Shown here one piece after another: positions 1-5,854 of a stretch of DNA of 6,940 nucleotides (positions are counted from its first letter, which is position 1; the number at the start of each line of letters is the position of its first letter). Where the stretch lies: NCBI GenBank assembly GCA_031272685.1, contig JAISTI010000167.1, positions 1 to 6,940 on the forward strand, read 5' to 3'. A program made the position numbers and the translations under genes. Below the pieces are notes generated by a model. The model was not told the origin of the DNA and did not search any database. It saw only the letters and a list, made by a program, of their open reading frames with translations. This stretch comes from Propionibacteriaceae bacterium. Lineage in GTDB: Bacteria > Actinomycetota > Actinomycetes > Propionibacteriales > Propionibacteriaceae.

Positions 1-408
1 ACCGAGGCCGTCGTCGCCATCCTGAAGCGCACCGGCGATTGGCAGAAGTTCAGCGGCGACACGTCGGAATCCGGCGTGAACCCGCAACCTGAGAAGCCCG
101 ACAAGGTCGCGCTGTTCAACAAGGCGCTTTCCGAGGCCGACGACGCGCCGACCGCCTCGGCCGTCACCTCCCGCAAAGGCCGCAAGGCCCAAGAGGAGTA
201 TCTCGACGACGAGCCCGCGGCTGCGCCAGAGCCGGAAGCCGCCCCCGAGCCGGAGCCGGAGCCGGAGCCTGAGCCCGAGCCCGCACCCGAGCCCGAGCCC
301 GAGCCCGAGCCGGAACCTGAACCTGAGCCGGAGCCGGAGCCCGAACCAGCGGCCGAAGAGCCGGCTGCGGAGCCCGCCGCCGAGCCCGAAGAGACCAAGG
401 AGTCCTGA
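1..408 (+). CDS. rpsP: 30S ribosomal protein S16, 3' part (start outside window)
   Basis: Structural protein of the small ribosomal subunit body, needed for 30S assembly. The reading frame is open from base 1 and ends at TGA 406-408, giving 135 visible residues; the N-terminal part of the S16 fold lies upstream of the window. The first visible residues ([17 protein letters not shown]) match the conserved C-terminal part of S16, and [15 protein letters not shown] matches the segment typical of actinobacterial S16. After this comes a basic patch (SRKGRKAQ) and then a tail of about 60 residues made almost only of Glu, Pro and Ala, including runs of 6 and 10 consecutive Glu-Pro pairs. Alanine/glutamate-rich S16 tails are common in Actinomycetota, but such a regular Glu-Pro run is unusual. 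The stop overlaps the ATG of khpA, as expected in an rpsP-khpA-rimM operon. Identification is firm; the role of the tail is unknown. Confidence 0.95.
   Translation, partial: TEAVVAILKRTGDWQKFSGDTSESGVNPQPEKPDKVALFNKALSEADDAPTASAVTSRKGRKAQEEYLDDEPAAAPEPEAAPEPEPEPEPEPEPAPEPEPEPEPEPEPEPEPEPEPAAEEPAAEPAAEPEETKES
226..348 (+). repeat. In-frame hexanucleotide repeat encoding a Glu-Pro tract in S16
   Basis: A GAR-CCN hexanucleotide unit repeats in frame: six Glu-Pro units at 247-282, an Ala-Pro interruption at 283-288, then ten Glu-Pro units at 289-348, with looser copies before it from 226. The third codon positions vary (GAG/GAA, CCG/CCC/CCT/CCA), so the repeat is cleaner in protein than in DNA. 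This suggests it is held by selection on the protein, or is an old expansion that has drifted. Alternating Glu-Pro should be extended, stiff and strongly acidic. Confidence 0.9.
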
Positions 409-653
409 TGCTCACCGACGCCCTCGAACACCTCATCCGCGGGCTGGTCGCCAGCCCTGCCGATGTCCGGGTGCGTGAATACACCAACCGGCGTGGGCAA
501 ACCCTCGAAGTGCGGGTGGCCCAACCCGATATGGGCAAAGTGATCGGCCGCCAGGGCCGCACCGCGCAAGCCCTGCGCACCGTGATCGGCGCGCTGGCCG
601 GCAAGAACGTCCGCATCGACTTCCTCGATCCCGGGCACCGCCGCCGCCGGTGA
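408..653 (+). CDS. khpA: KH-domain RNA-binding protein KhpA (YlqC family)
   Basis: Small single-KH-domain RNA-binding protein of 81 residues, about the usual family length (75-80). The GxxG loop that contacts RNA is present as GRQG (residues 47-50) in the context KVIGRQGRTAQALRTV, the signature of the KhpA/YlqC family. The N-terminal helix [14 protein letters not shown] and the strand LEVRVAQ before the loop also fit. The C-terminus is basic (GHRRRR). KhpA pairs with KhpB in several Gram-positives and affects cell division and RNA levels; that role is family knowledge, not visible here. Start ATG 408 overlaps the rpsP stop, with AAGGAG at 397-402 five bases upstream as its ribosome binding site, so it is translationally coupled to rpsP. 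Its place between rpsP and rimM is the standard position. Confidence 0.93.
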   Translation: MLTDALEHLIRGLVASPADVRVREYTNRRGQTLEVRVAQPDMGKVIGRQGRTAQALRTVIGALAGKNVRIDFLDPGHRRRR

Positions 654-676
654 GCCTGTTCGTTCCGCCAACTTGG

Positions 677-704
677 GGTCGTCCGTCCTTCGGGAGGGAC
701 GACC
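677..704 (+). terminator. Strong hairpin in the khpA-rimM gap, possible terminator or attenuator
   Basis: GGTCGTCC (677-684) pairs perfectly with GGACGACC (697-704). Inside, one G-G mismatch (685/696) is followed by three more pairs (686-688 with 693-695) closing a TTCG tetraloop (689-692), a very stable cap. It sits in the 92-base gap between khpA and rimM, the only sizeable gap in this operon. The downstream T run is short (711-713) and not adjacent, so it is not a textbook intrinsic terminator. It could be a weak terminator, an mRNA-processing or stability element, or a protein-binding leader for rimM. The structure is certain on paper; the function is inferred. Confidence 0.45.
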
Positions 705-733
705 TCGGCCTTTCCGGGCTTACTGATTCCGAA

Positions 734-739
734 GGGAGG
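734..739 (+). promoter_or_regulatory. Ribosome binding site that fixes the rimM start
   Basis: GGGAGG at 734-739, within AAGGGAGG, lies six bases before ATG 746. The frame is open further upstream to 650, but those extra codons pass through the hairpin at 677-704, lack a ribosome binding site and match nothing in RimM. The downstream ATG 746 is therefore chosen. Confidence 0.8.
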
Positions 740-745
740 TCACAG

Positions 746-1249
746 ATGCCCGACACCGCCGTGATCGTGGGATACGCCGGCAAGCCGCACGGGCTGTCCG
801 GCGAGCTGGCCGTGCGGGTAATCACCGACGAACCGGAGCGGCGTTTCGCCCCCGGCGCGGCCGTCGCCCTCGAAGACGGGACCGATCTGACTCTGGCCGC
901 CAGCCGCACCCACAACGGCGTGCTGCTGGTGCGCTTCGCCGAAATCGGCAGCCGCGACGCCGCCGAATCCCTGCGGGGCCAGGCGCTATGGGCCGAGCTG
1001 TACGACCTCTCCGACGAGAACACCTTCCACGGAGCGCAACTCGCCGGGCTGGCGGTGCGGGGTGCGGATGGCGCTCAGCTGGGCGTGGTCGCCCGGGTGC
1101 TGCACCTGCCCGCCCAAGACCTGTTAGAAGTTCAGACGGCTGACGGCCCCAAGCTCGTCCCCTTCGTCAAAGACCTCGTCCCGGAAGTGGACGTGGCCGG
1201 CGGCTTCTTGGTGGTGGCGGACATTCCCGGCCTGCTCAAGGACGGATAG
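746..1249 (+). CDS. rimM: 16S rRNA processing / 30S maturation factor RimM
   Basis: RimM binds ribosomal protein S19 and the 30S head and helps the late maturation of 16S rRNA in the cytoplasm. The protein is 167 residues, the normal length. The N-terminal beta-barrel (about 1-85) begins with VIVGYAGKPHGLSGELAV, the family signature, followed by TDEPERRFAPG. A linker leads to the C-terminal PRC-barrel (about 91-165), which shows the hallmark LVPFVKDLVPEVDV and ends in the typical IPGLL motif (160-164). No key region is missing. It follows khpA as usual, separated by a gap with a strong hairpin. It is not followed by trmD, its normal partner in the rpsP-rimM-trmD-rplS operon; a copper gene follows instead, after 75 bases. 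Confidence 0.96.
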   Translation: MPDTAVIVGYAGKPHGLSGELAVRVITDEPERRFAPGAAVALEDGTDLTLAASRTHNGVLLVRFAEIGSRDAAESLRGQALWAELYDLSDENTFHGAQLAGLAVRGADGAQLGVVARVLHLPAQDLLEVQTADGPKLVPFVKDLVPEVDVAGGFLVVADIPGLLKDG

Positions 1250-1266
1250 CCGATGTCCCGCAGTTG

Positions 1267-1282
1267 GGTGTCCACACCTGTA
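1267..1282. promoter_or_regulatory. Possible copper-regulator operator upstream of the copper operon
   Basis: Two overlapping dyads lie in the 75-base gap before the copper operon. GGTGT and ACACC form an inverted repeat around CC (1267-1278). CACACCTGTA (1273-1282) matches 7 of the 8 fixed bases of the cop box TACAnnTGTA, the known site of CopY/BlaI-type copper repressors. Neither csoR nor copY is in the window, and the match has short arms, so this is only a candidate. Confidence 0.25.
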
Positions 1283-1312
1283 TGCAACGCTGCCGGGGTT
1301 GCCGGGCTCAGT

Positions 1313-1318
1313 TAGGCT
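1313..1318 (+). promoter_or_regulatory. Possible -10 box for a leaderless transcript of the copper operon
   Basis: TAGGCT fits the actinobacterial -10 form TAnnnT. The A of ATG 1325 lies seven bases after its last T, exactly where transcription would start, so the mRNA could be leaderless. A poor -35 (CTGCCG, 1290-1295, spacer 17) matches only 3 of 6 bases. The only purine run before the ATG (GGAAG, 1319-1323) is one base from the start, too close to act as a ribosome binding site, which supports the leaderless reading. Confidence 0.35.
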
Positions 1319-1324
1319 GGAAGC

Positions 1325-2689
1325 ATGGGTGAGGCTCAAGTCAACAGCGTGCTGGATGTGCGCGGGATGACCTGCCGCGCATGCGAGCAGCGGGTGGCCA
1401 AAGCCCTGCGCCAAGTGCCGGGAGTGCGCTCCGCGCAAGTCTCGCAATCCAAAGGCAAAGCCTTCATCGTCAGCGACGGGAAGCTGGACGCCGCCGCCGT
1501 GAAAATGGCGGTGGAGAAGGCCGGATACACGCTCGGCCTGCACGAGCGCCCGTGGCTGGCCAAAAACCGCAAAGTGTGGGCGGACGCCGCTATCGGGGTG
1601 GCCGCCGTGCTCCTTATCGCGCTGGCCTGGAACCTGCTCGGGCTGGACCGCGCCGGGGCCGCCGTCGGCGAGGCCGCCACCGGCGGCAACCTGGTTTTCG
1701 TGCTGCTGCTGGGCGTGGCCGCCAGCCTGTCCACCTGCATGGCCCTCGTCGGCGGCATCGTGATGTCGCTGTCCGCGTCGTACGGCAAACGCCACCCGGA
1801 CGCCGCCGGCCGGCGGCTGCTGCGGCCGCAGCTCATGTTCAACGCCGGGCGCGTCATCGGCTTTGCCCTGCTCGGCGCCGGAATCGGCGCGATTGGCGGG
1901 GTCTTCTCGCTTTCCGGAAGGTGGCTGGCCATCGCCATGTTGGCGGCGGCGCTGGTCATGGGCTGGCTGGGGCTGCGCCTCACCGGCGTCTCCCCGCGCC
2001 TCAGCGCCTACAGCCTCACCCTGCCGCCCTCTCTCACCGCCAGGCTTGGCCCGGGTGGCGGCTACCGCGACGTCAACGCGCTGCTGCTCGGCACGGCGTC
2101 ATTCTTCCTGCCCTGCGGATTCACCCAGGCGGTGCAGGTGTACGCGCTTTCCACCGGATCTTGGCTGCAAGCCGGGCTGGTCATGGGGCTGTTCGCCATC
2201 GGCACTACTCCCGGCCTGTTGGGCGTGGGGGTGCTCCCGGCGCTGGCGAAAGGCGCCCGCGCGGAGCGGATCTTCCACTTCACCGGGGTGGCGGTGCTGG
2301 CCTTCGCGGTCGTCAACGCCATGGGCGCGGTGAACGTCCTGCGGCCGGCCGGCTTCGAGCCGCCCGCCGCCGTCTCCGCGCCCGCCGGGCGCAGCGCGAA
2401 CGTGTCCGACGAAGGCGGCGCGCAGGTGGTGCGCACCGTGGTGTCCGGATACGGCTACGAGCCGGGCGCCGCCGTCGTCTACGCCGGGGAGCCGGTCAAG
2501 TGGCTGCTGGACGTGCAGGCGCTGGGCTGCGCGTCGGTGGTGGACGGCTCCAGCTTGGGCCTGGGCACCGCCAGCTTGGCGGCGGGGGAGAACACCCTGG
2601 AATTCACCCTGGGAGAGCCGGGCACCTACCGCTATTCCTGCGCCATGGGCATGTACCAAGGCACGTTCACGGCAATCGAGAAGGCATGA
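1325..2689 (+). CDS. HMA - DsbD/TauE-SafE-like membrane - cupredoxin fusion protein, putative copper handling
   Basis: A 454-residue membrane protein of three fused parts. Residues 9-70 are an HMA (heavy-metal-associated) domain with the metal motif GMTCRAC, ligands Cys17 and Cys20. Residues about 86-337 carry some seven hydrophobic helices (roughly 86-107, 122-150, 173-194, 199-218, 250-277, 281-308, 316-337) of the DsbD-like/TauE-SafE type, with one cysteine in each half: Cys138 ([11 protein letters not shown]) and Cys264 ([19 protein letters not shown]). Residues about 365-454 are a cupredoxin-like domain with likely ligands Cys402, Cys439 and Met443 (SCAMGM) and no histidine. Seven helices place the HMA inside and the cupredoxin outside. 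The stop overlaps the start of the Cu(I) ATPase, so the two are co-translated. Likely roles are copper transfer across the membrane or DsbD-like thiol/electron transfer that keeps extracytoplasmic copper sites reduced; both are inference. Database annotation of similar proteins as sulfite exporters is probably misleading. Domain calls are firm, function is not. Confidence 0.85.
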   Translation: MGEAQVNSVLDVRGMTCRACEQRVAKALRQVPGVRSAQVSQSKGKAFIVSDGKLDAAAVKMAVEKAGYTLGLHERPWLAKNRKVWADAAIGVAAVLLIALAWNLLGLDRAGAAVGEAATGGNLVFVLLLGVAASLSTCMALVGGIVMSLSASYGKRHPDAAGRRLLRPQLMFNAGRVIGFALLGAGIGAIGGVFSLSGRWLAIAMLAAALVMGWLGLRLTGVSPRLSAYSLTLPPSLTARLGPGGGYRDVNALLLGTASFFLPCGFTQAVQVYALSTGSWLQAGLVMGLFAIGTTPGLLGVGVLPALAKGARAERIFHFTGVAVLAFAVVNAMGAVNVLRPAGFEPPAAVSAPAGRSANVSDEGGAQVVRTVVSGYGYEPGAAVVYAGEPVKWLLDVQALGCASVVDGSSLGLGTASLAAGENTLEFTLGEPGTYRYSCAMGMYQGTFTAIEKA

Positions 2690-4896
2690 TGGCAGCCGGG
2701 CAAGCGACAATCCCCATCGGTGGCATGACCTGCGCCGCCTGCGCCAAGCGCATCGAGAAATTCGTGGCCCGGGTGGACGGAGTCGCGCAGGTGGCGGTCA
2801 ACCTGGCCACCGAGAAGGCCTTCGTGGCCTACGATCCTGAAGTTGTCGCCCTCGACGCCATCAAGGCCGCCATCGTGAAAGCCGGCTATCAGGCCCTGGA
2901 AGTGAAAGAAAACGCCCTCGAAGAAGAACGGGCGCGCAAAGCCAAACAACTGCGGGTGATGTGGGCGAAATTTACCGCCGCCGCCGTCTTCACCATCCCG
3001 CTGCTTTACCTAGCCATGGGGCCGATGCTGGGCCTGCCCGTCCCCATCGACCCGATGGCCCGGCCGCTGCCTTACGCGCTTGCCGAACTGGCGCTGGCCG
3101 TCCCGGTCATCGCGGTGGGCTGGCGCTTCTACACCGTGGGCTTCAAAGCGCTCGCCATGCGCAGCCCCAACATGGACTCGCTCATCGCGCTCGGCACCTC
3201 GGCGGCTACCATCTTTTCCCTGGTCAGCGTCTGGCGCATCTGGCAAGGGGATATGTCGGCGGTGGATTCGCTGTACTTCGAGACGGCGGCCGTCATCATC
3301 ACCCTCATCCTGTTGGGAAAGACGCTGGAGGCGCTCACCAAGAGCCGCACCAGCGAGGCCATCAAGAAGCTGATGGGGCTGGCCCCCAAGACCGCCATCG
3401 TGCTGCGCGACGGGGTGGAGACGCGCCTGCCCGTCGAAGCCGTGGTGCCCGGCGACGTGCTGTTGGTGCGGCCCGGCGCGGCCATCCCGGTGGACGGCGT
3501 GGTGCTGGAAGGCGAGACGGCCGTCGACGAGTCCATGCTCACCGGAGAGTCGATTCCGGTGGACAAGGCCGCCGGCAGCAAGGTCTACGCCGCCACCGTG
3601 AACGCGAACGGCGCCATCCGCTTCCGGGCAGAGCGCGTCGGCGCGGAAACCGCCCTGGCGCAGATCGTCCGCCTGGTGGAAGAAGCCCAAGGGTCGAAAG
3701 CGCCCATCGCCCGGCTTGCCGATGTGATCTCCGGCTGGTTCGTGCCCATCGTCTGCGGCATCGCCGTGCTGGCCGGGGGCGTTTGGTGGGCGGTCAGCGG
3801 CAGCCTCGAATTCGCGCTCACCATCTTCATCTCGGTGCTGGTCATCGCCTGCCCCTGCGCCCTCGGCTTGGCCACGCCCACCGCCATCATGGTCGGCACC
3901 GGCAAAGGCGCGCAGCTCGGCGTGCTCATCAAGAGCGGCGAGGCGCTGGAGCGCGCGCATGCGGTGGCCGTGGTGGTGCTCGACAAGACCGGCACCATCA
4001 CCCAGGGCAAGCCGCAGGTGACCGACGCCGACCCCGCCGCGCTGGCGTGGGCCGCCGCCGCCGAATCCGGCTCGGAGCATCCGCTCGGACGGGCGGTGGT
4101 GGAATACGCCCAGGAGCAGGGCATCGCCATTCCGGCGGCCAGCGGCTTCCGGGCGCTCACCGGCATGGGGGTGGAAGCGCAGGTGGATGGCAGCGCTGTG
4201 CTCGTGGGCAGCCGGCGCCTGTTGCGCGAACGCGGCGTCGAGTTGGGCGCCGATCCGGCGATCGAAGAGCTGGCGGCGGCGGGAAAGACCCCGGTGCTGG
4301 TGGCCGTGGACGGCGAGTTCGCCGGGGCCATCGCGGTGGCCGACGTGGTGAAACCCTCCAGCGCGGCTGCGGTGCGCAAGCTGCGCGAGCTGGGCGTCCA
4401 GGTGGTCATGCTCACCGGCGACAGCCTCGCCACCGGACAGGCGGTTGCCAAGCAAGTGGGCATCGACAAGGTGCTTTGCGAAGTCCTCCCCGGCGACAAG
4501 GCCGCCGAGATTTCCCGGCTGCAAGCGCAGGGGCAGGCGGTGGCGATGGTCGGGGACGGCATCAACGACGCCCCCGCGCTGGTGCAGGCCGACATCGGCG
4601 TCGCCATCGGCTCGGGCACCGACGTGGCCATGGAATCGGCCGACATCGTGCTGATGCGCGCCGACTTGACCGGCGTGCCCACCGCCATCAAGCTGAGCCG
4701 GCGCACCATCCGCACCGTCAAGCAGAATCTCGGCTGGGCTTTCGGCTACAACATCGTCGGCATCCCCATCGCCGCCGGCCTGCTGTACGCGCTGGGCGGG
4801 CCGCTGCTCAGCCCGGTCATCGCCGCCGCCGCCATGAGCCTGAGCTCGGTCTCGGTGCTCACCAACGCGCTGCGGCTGAAGCGGTTCCGCGGGTAG
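2686..4896 (+). CDS. copA: Cu(I)-translocating P-type ATPase (CopA family)
   Basis: P1B-1-type ATPase that uses ATP to export Cu(I) from the cytosol across the membrane; 736 residues, normal for a form with one HMA domain. In order: N-terminal HMA with GMTCAAC (Cys16, Cys19); membrane helices from about residue 92; actuator TGES (286-289); transmembrane metal site CPC (Cys389, Cys391) in [13 protein letters not shown]; phosphorylated Asp433 in DKTGT; nucleotide-binding SEHP (His465); hinge GDGINDAP (623-630); Tyr688-Asn689 in helix 7; and Met717/Ser721 in MSLSS of helix 8. CPC, YN and MxxSS together specify Cu(I) rather than Zn or Co. All catalytic residues are present, so it should be active. 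Start: ATG 2686 overlaps the TGA of the upstream gene (ATGATGG; a second ATG at 2689 is equally possible) with GAGAAGG at 2678-2684 upstream. This indicates translational coupling to the fusion protein. Confidence 0.96.
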   Translation: MMAAGQATIPIGGMTCAACAKRIEKFVARVDGVAQVAVNLATEKAFVAYDPEVVALDAIKAAIVKAGYQALEVKENALEEERARKAKQLRVMWAKFTAAAVFTIPLLYLAMGPMLGLPVPIDPMARPLPYALAELALAVPVIAVGWRFYTVGFKALAMRSPNMDSLIALGTSAATIFSLVSVWRIWQGDMSAVDSLYFETAAVIITLILLGKTLEALTKSRTSEAIKKLMGLAPKTAIVLRDGVETRLPVEAVVPGDVLLVRPGAAIPVDGVVLEGETAVDESMLTGESIPVDKAAGSKVYAATVNANGAIRFRAERVGAETALAQIVRLVEEAQGSKAPIARLADVISGWFVPIVCGIAVLAGGVWWAVSGSLEFALTIFISVLVIACPCALGLATPTAIMVGTGKGAQLGVLIKSGEALERAHAVAVVVLDKTGTITQGKPQVTDADPAALAWAAAAESGSEHPLGRAVVEYAQEQGIAIPAASGFRALTGMGVEAQVDGSAVLVGSRRLLRERGVELGADPAIEELAAAGKTPVLVAVDGEFAGAIAVADVVKPSSAAAVRKLRELGVQVVMLTGDSLATGQAVAKQVGIDKVLCEVLPGDKAAEISRLQAQGQAVAMVGDGINDAPALVQADIGVAIGSGTDVAMESADIVLMRADLTGVPTAIKLSRRTIRTVKQNLGWAFGYNIVGIPIAAGLLYALGGPLLSPVIAAAAMSLSSVSVLTNALRLKRFRG

Positions 4897-4899
4897 AAT
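4894..4899 (+). promoter_or_regulatory. Possible -10 box for the transglutaminase-like gene
   Basis: TAGAAT, overlapping the copA stop codon, is a good TAnnnT -10. A start near 4906 would give a short leader containing the ribosome binding site AGGAGGGG (4910-4917) ahead of ATG 4922. No convincing -35 is seen 16-18 bases upstream. The gene may instead be read through from copA, as the gap is only 25 bases and holds no terminator. Confidence 0.25.
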
Positions 4900-4921
4900 T
4901 CCGGCGAGCAGGAGGGGCGAA

Positions 4922-5758
4922 ATGGAACACGCTCGGACGTCATTGCGGACGCTGGTTATCGCGGCTGTCTCGATTTCTTTGCTGGGCCTGGCTCAGGCAG
5001 GCGCACAGGCTGATGTGCCGGAAACCGGCGACGACAAGGTGCCGGTCTCGCAACTCAAGGTCGGTTATCAGAAGACGCTCGCCTACAACGGCTACCAGCA
5101 AGTGCCCGCGTCCATGACGGTCCAGTACCAGGGCAAAAACCTCAGCCCGGACGACTACCACATCACCATCGGGGCGAACAAAAAAGTGGGTAAAGCCACC
5201 TTCACTATCCACGGGCTCGGCCAGTTCACCGGTTCCAAAACGTTCACGTTCACCATCAAGAAGATGAGCAAAGCCCAGCGGCTGAAGTTGGCTAAGAAGG
5301 AGGCCAAGCGGCTGGCTGGGCTGATTCCTGCGAACGTCACCGAAAAGCGCGACAAGATCATCGTCATTCACGCTATCGCCGGGCAGGCGACCGGGCAGGC
5401 CAACCAGTCGTCCAAGGCTTACAAAAAGAACTTCGGGAACGAGGCCTACGCCGATTTCGCCCTGGGCACGGCAGCGTGCTCCGGCCAGGTGCGCGCGCTC
5501 ATCCTGCTGGCCAAAGAGGTCGGGCTGCAAGCCAAGCACGTCAATGCGAACAAGTGGAAGCATCAGTGGGCCCGGATCAACTACGGCACGAAGGCCAACC
5601 CGAAGTGGATGGACGTCGACCCGCAACTCCCGCTGAACCTGGGCAGCTACCAATCGGCGCTCTTCGGCCCGCTGCTGGACAGGGACGAGATTCTCACCTA
5701 CTTTCCGCTGCGCTGGGGAAGCGTCACCAACGCCAAGAAGCTGACGCCGTCTCGCTGA
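4922..5758 (+). CDS. Secreted Ig-like / transglutaminase-like domain protein
   Basis: A 278-residue exported protein. Residues 1-30 form a signal peptide: basic start, hydrophobic LVIAAVSISLLGLA, and an AxA cleavage site at AQA (28-30). Residues about 42-112 resemble the small Ig-like surface module with the pattern YNGYQQVPASMTVQYQGKNL, then DDYHITIGANKKVGKATFTI and GLGQFTG, seen as a repeat in cell-surface proteins of Gram-positives; here it occurs once. Residues about 115-270 look like a transglutaminase-like cysteine domain: Cys186 (ACSGQVRALILLAKEVGL), His214 (HQWARI) and Asp233 (WMDVDP) form the expected Cys-His-Asp order and spacing. Such domains act as cysteine peptidases, crosslinkers or peptidoglycan-binding enzymes; the substrate cannot be told. 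There is no LPXTG or membrane anchor, so it is probably released or held by the Ig-like module. Start ATG 4922 has AGGAGGGG (4910-4917) upstream. It is rich in lysine and lower in GC than copA. Confidence 0.85.
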   Translation: MEHARTSLRTLVIAAVSISLLGLAQAGAQADVPETGDDKVPVSQLKVGYQKTLAYNGYQQVPASMTVQYQGKNLSPDDYHITIGANKKVGKATFTIHGLGQFTGSKTFTFTIKKMSKAQRLKLAKKEAKRLAGLIPANVTEKRDKIIVIHAIAGQATGQANQSSKAYKKNFGNEAYADFALGTAACSGQVRALILLAKEVGLQAKHVNANKWKHQWARINYGTKANPKWMDVDPQLPLNLGSYQSALFGPLLDRDEILTYFPLRWGSVTNAKKLTPSR

Positions 5759-5854
5759 GTTGCGGCCGGGCCACCGGCGATTGGGTGCTCAGCCTTGGCA
5801 CCCCCGCCGAGCTGATTTTGCCCGGGGCCCGGCAAGAGGGAGAGCATCCCAGGC
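5759..5854. other. Convergent intergenic region with a modest hairpin
   Basis: A 96-base gap between two converging genes. GGGTGC (5783-5788) pairs with GCACCC (5798-5803) around a nine-base loop, followed after 12 bases by TTTT (5816-5819). A second short dyad, TTGCC (5818-5822) with GGCAA (5831-5835), follows. Either could slow transcription from the plus strand, but neither has an adjacent T run, so a terminator is not established. Confidence 0.35.

Noticed and set aside
226..348. Glu-Pro repeat as a CRISPR-like or non-coding repeat array.
   Set aside because: The unit is six bases, in frame, with synonymous variation and no spacers; it is coding low-complexity sequence.
650..745. Upstream extension of rimM by 32 codons.
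   Set aside because: It crosses the hairpin at 677-704, has no ribosome binding site and adds sequence unlike any RimM N-terminus; ATG 746 has a strong site.
164..1023. Minus-strand open frames opposite rpsP, khpA and rimM.
   Set aside because: They mirror the Glu-Pro repeat as Arg/Ala/Pro runs and oppose well-identified genes.
1381..2685. The copA frame stays open upstream through nearly the whole fusion gene, giving a possible 1171-residue protein.
   Set aside because: The upstream translation is Arg/Gly/Ala-rich with no domain and overlaps a clear HMA-membrane-cupredoxin gene; it is the usual GC-rich shadow frame. The HMA motif begins just after ATG 2686, the natural start.
3010..4721. 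Long minus-strand open frames opposite copA (504 and 378 codons).
   Set aside because: Composition is typical of antisense frames in GC-rich DNA, with no recognisable domain and no ribosome binding site that I can see.
2961..5117. A long plus-strand open frame of 718 codons inside copA.
   Set aside because: It is Arg/His/Gly-rich shadow translation of copA, whose own frame holds every P-type ATPase motif.
5816..5835. TTGCC/GGCAA dyad with a nearby TTTT as a terminator.
   Set aside because: The T run overlaps and precedes the stem on the plus strand, and on the minus strand only an A run follows, so it lacks the layout of an intrinsic terminator.
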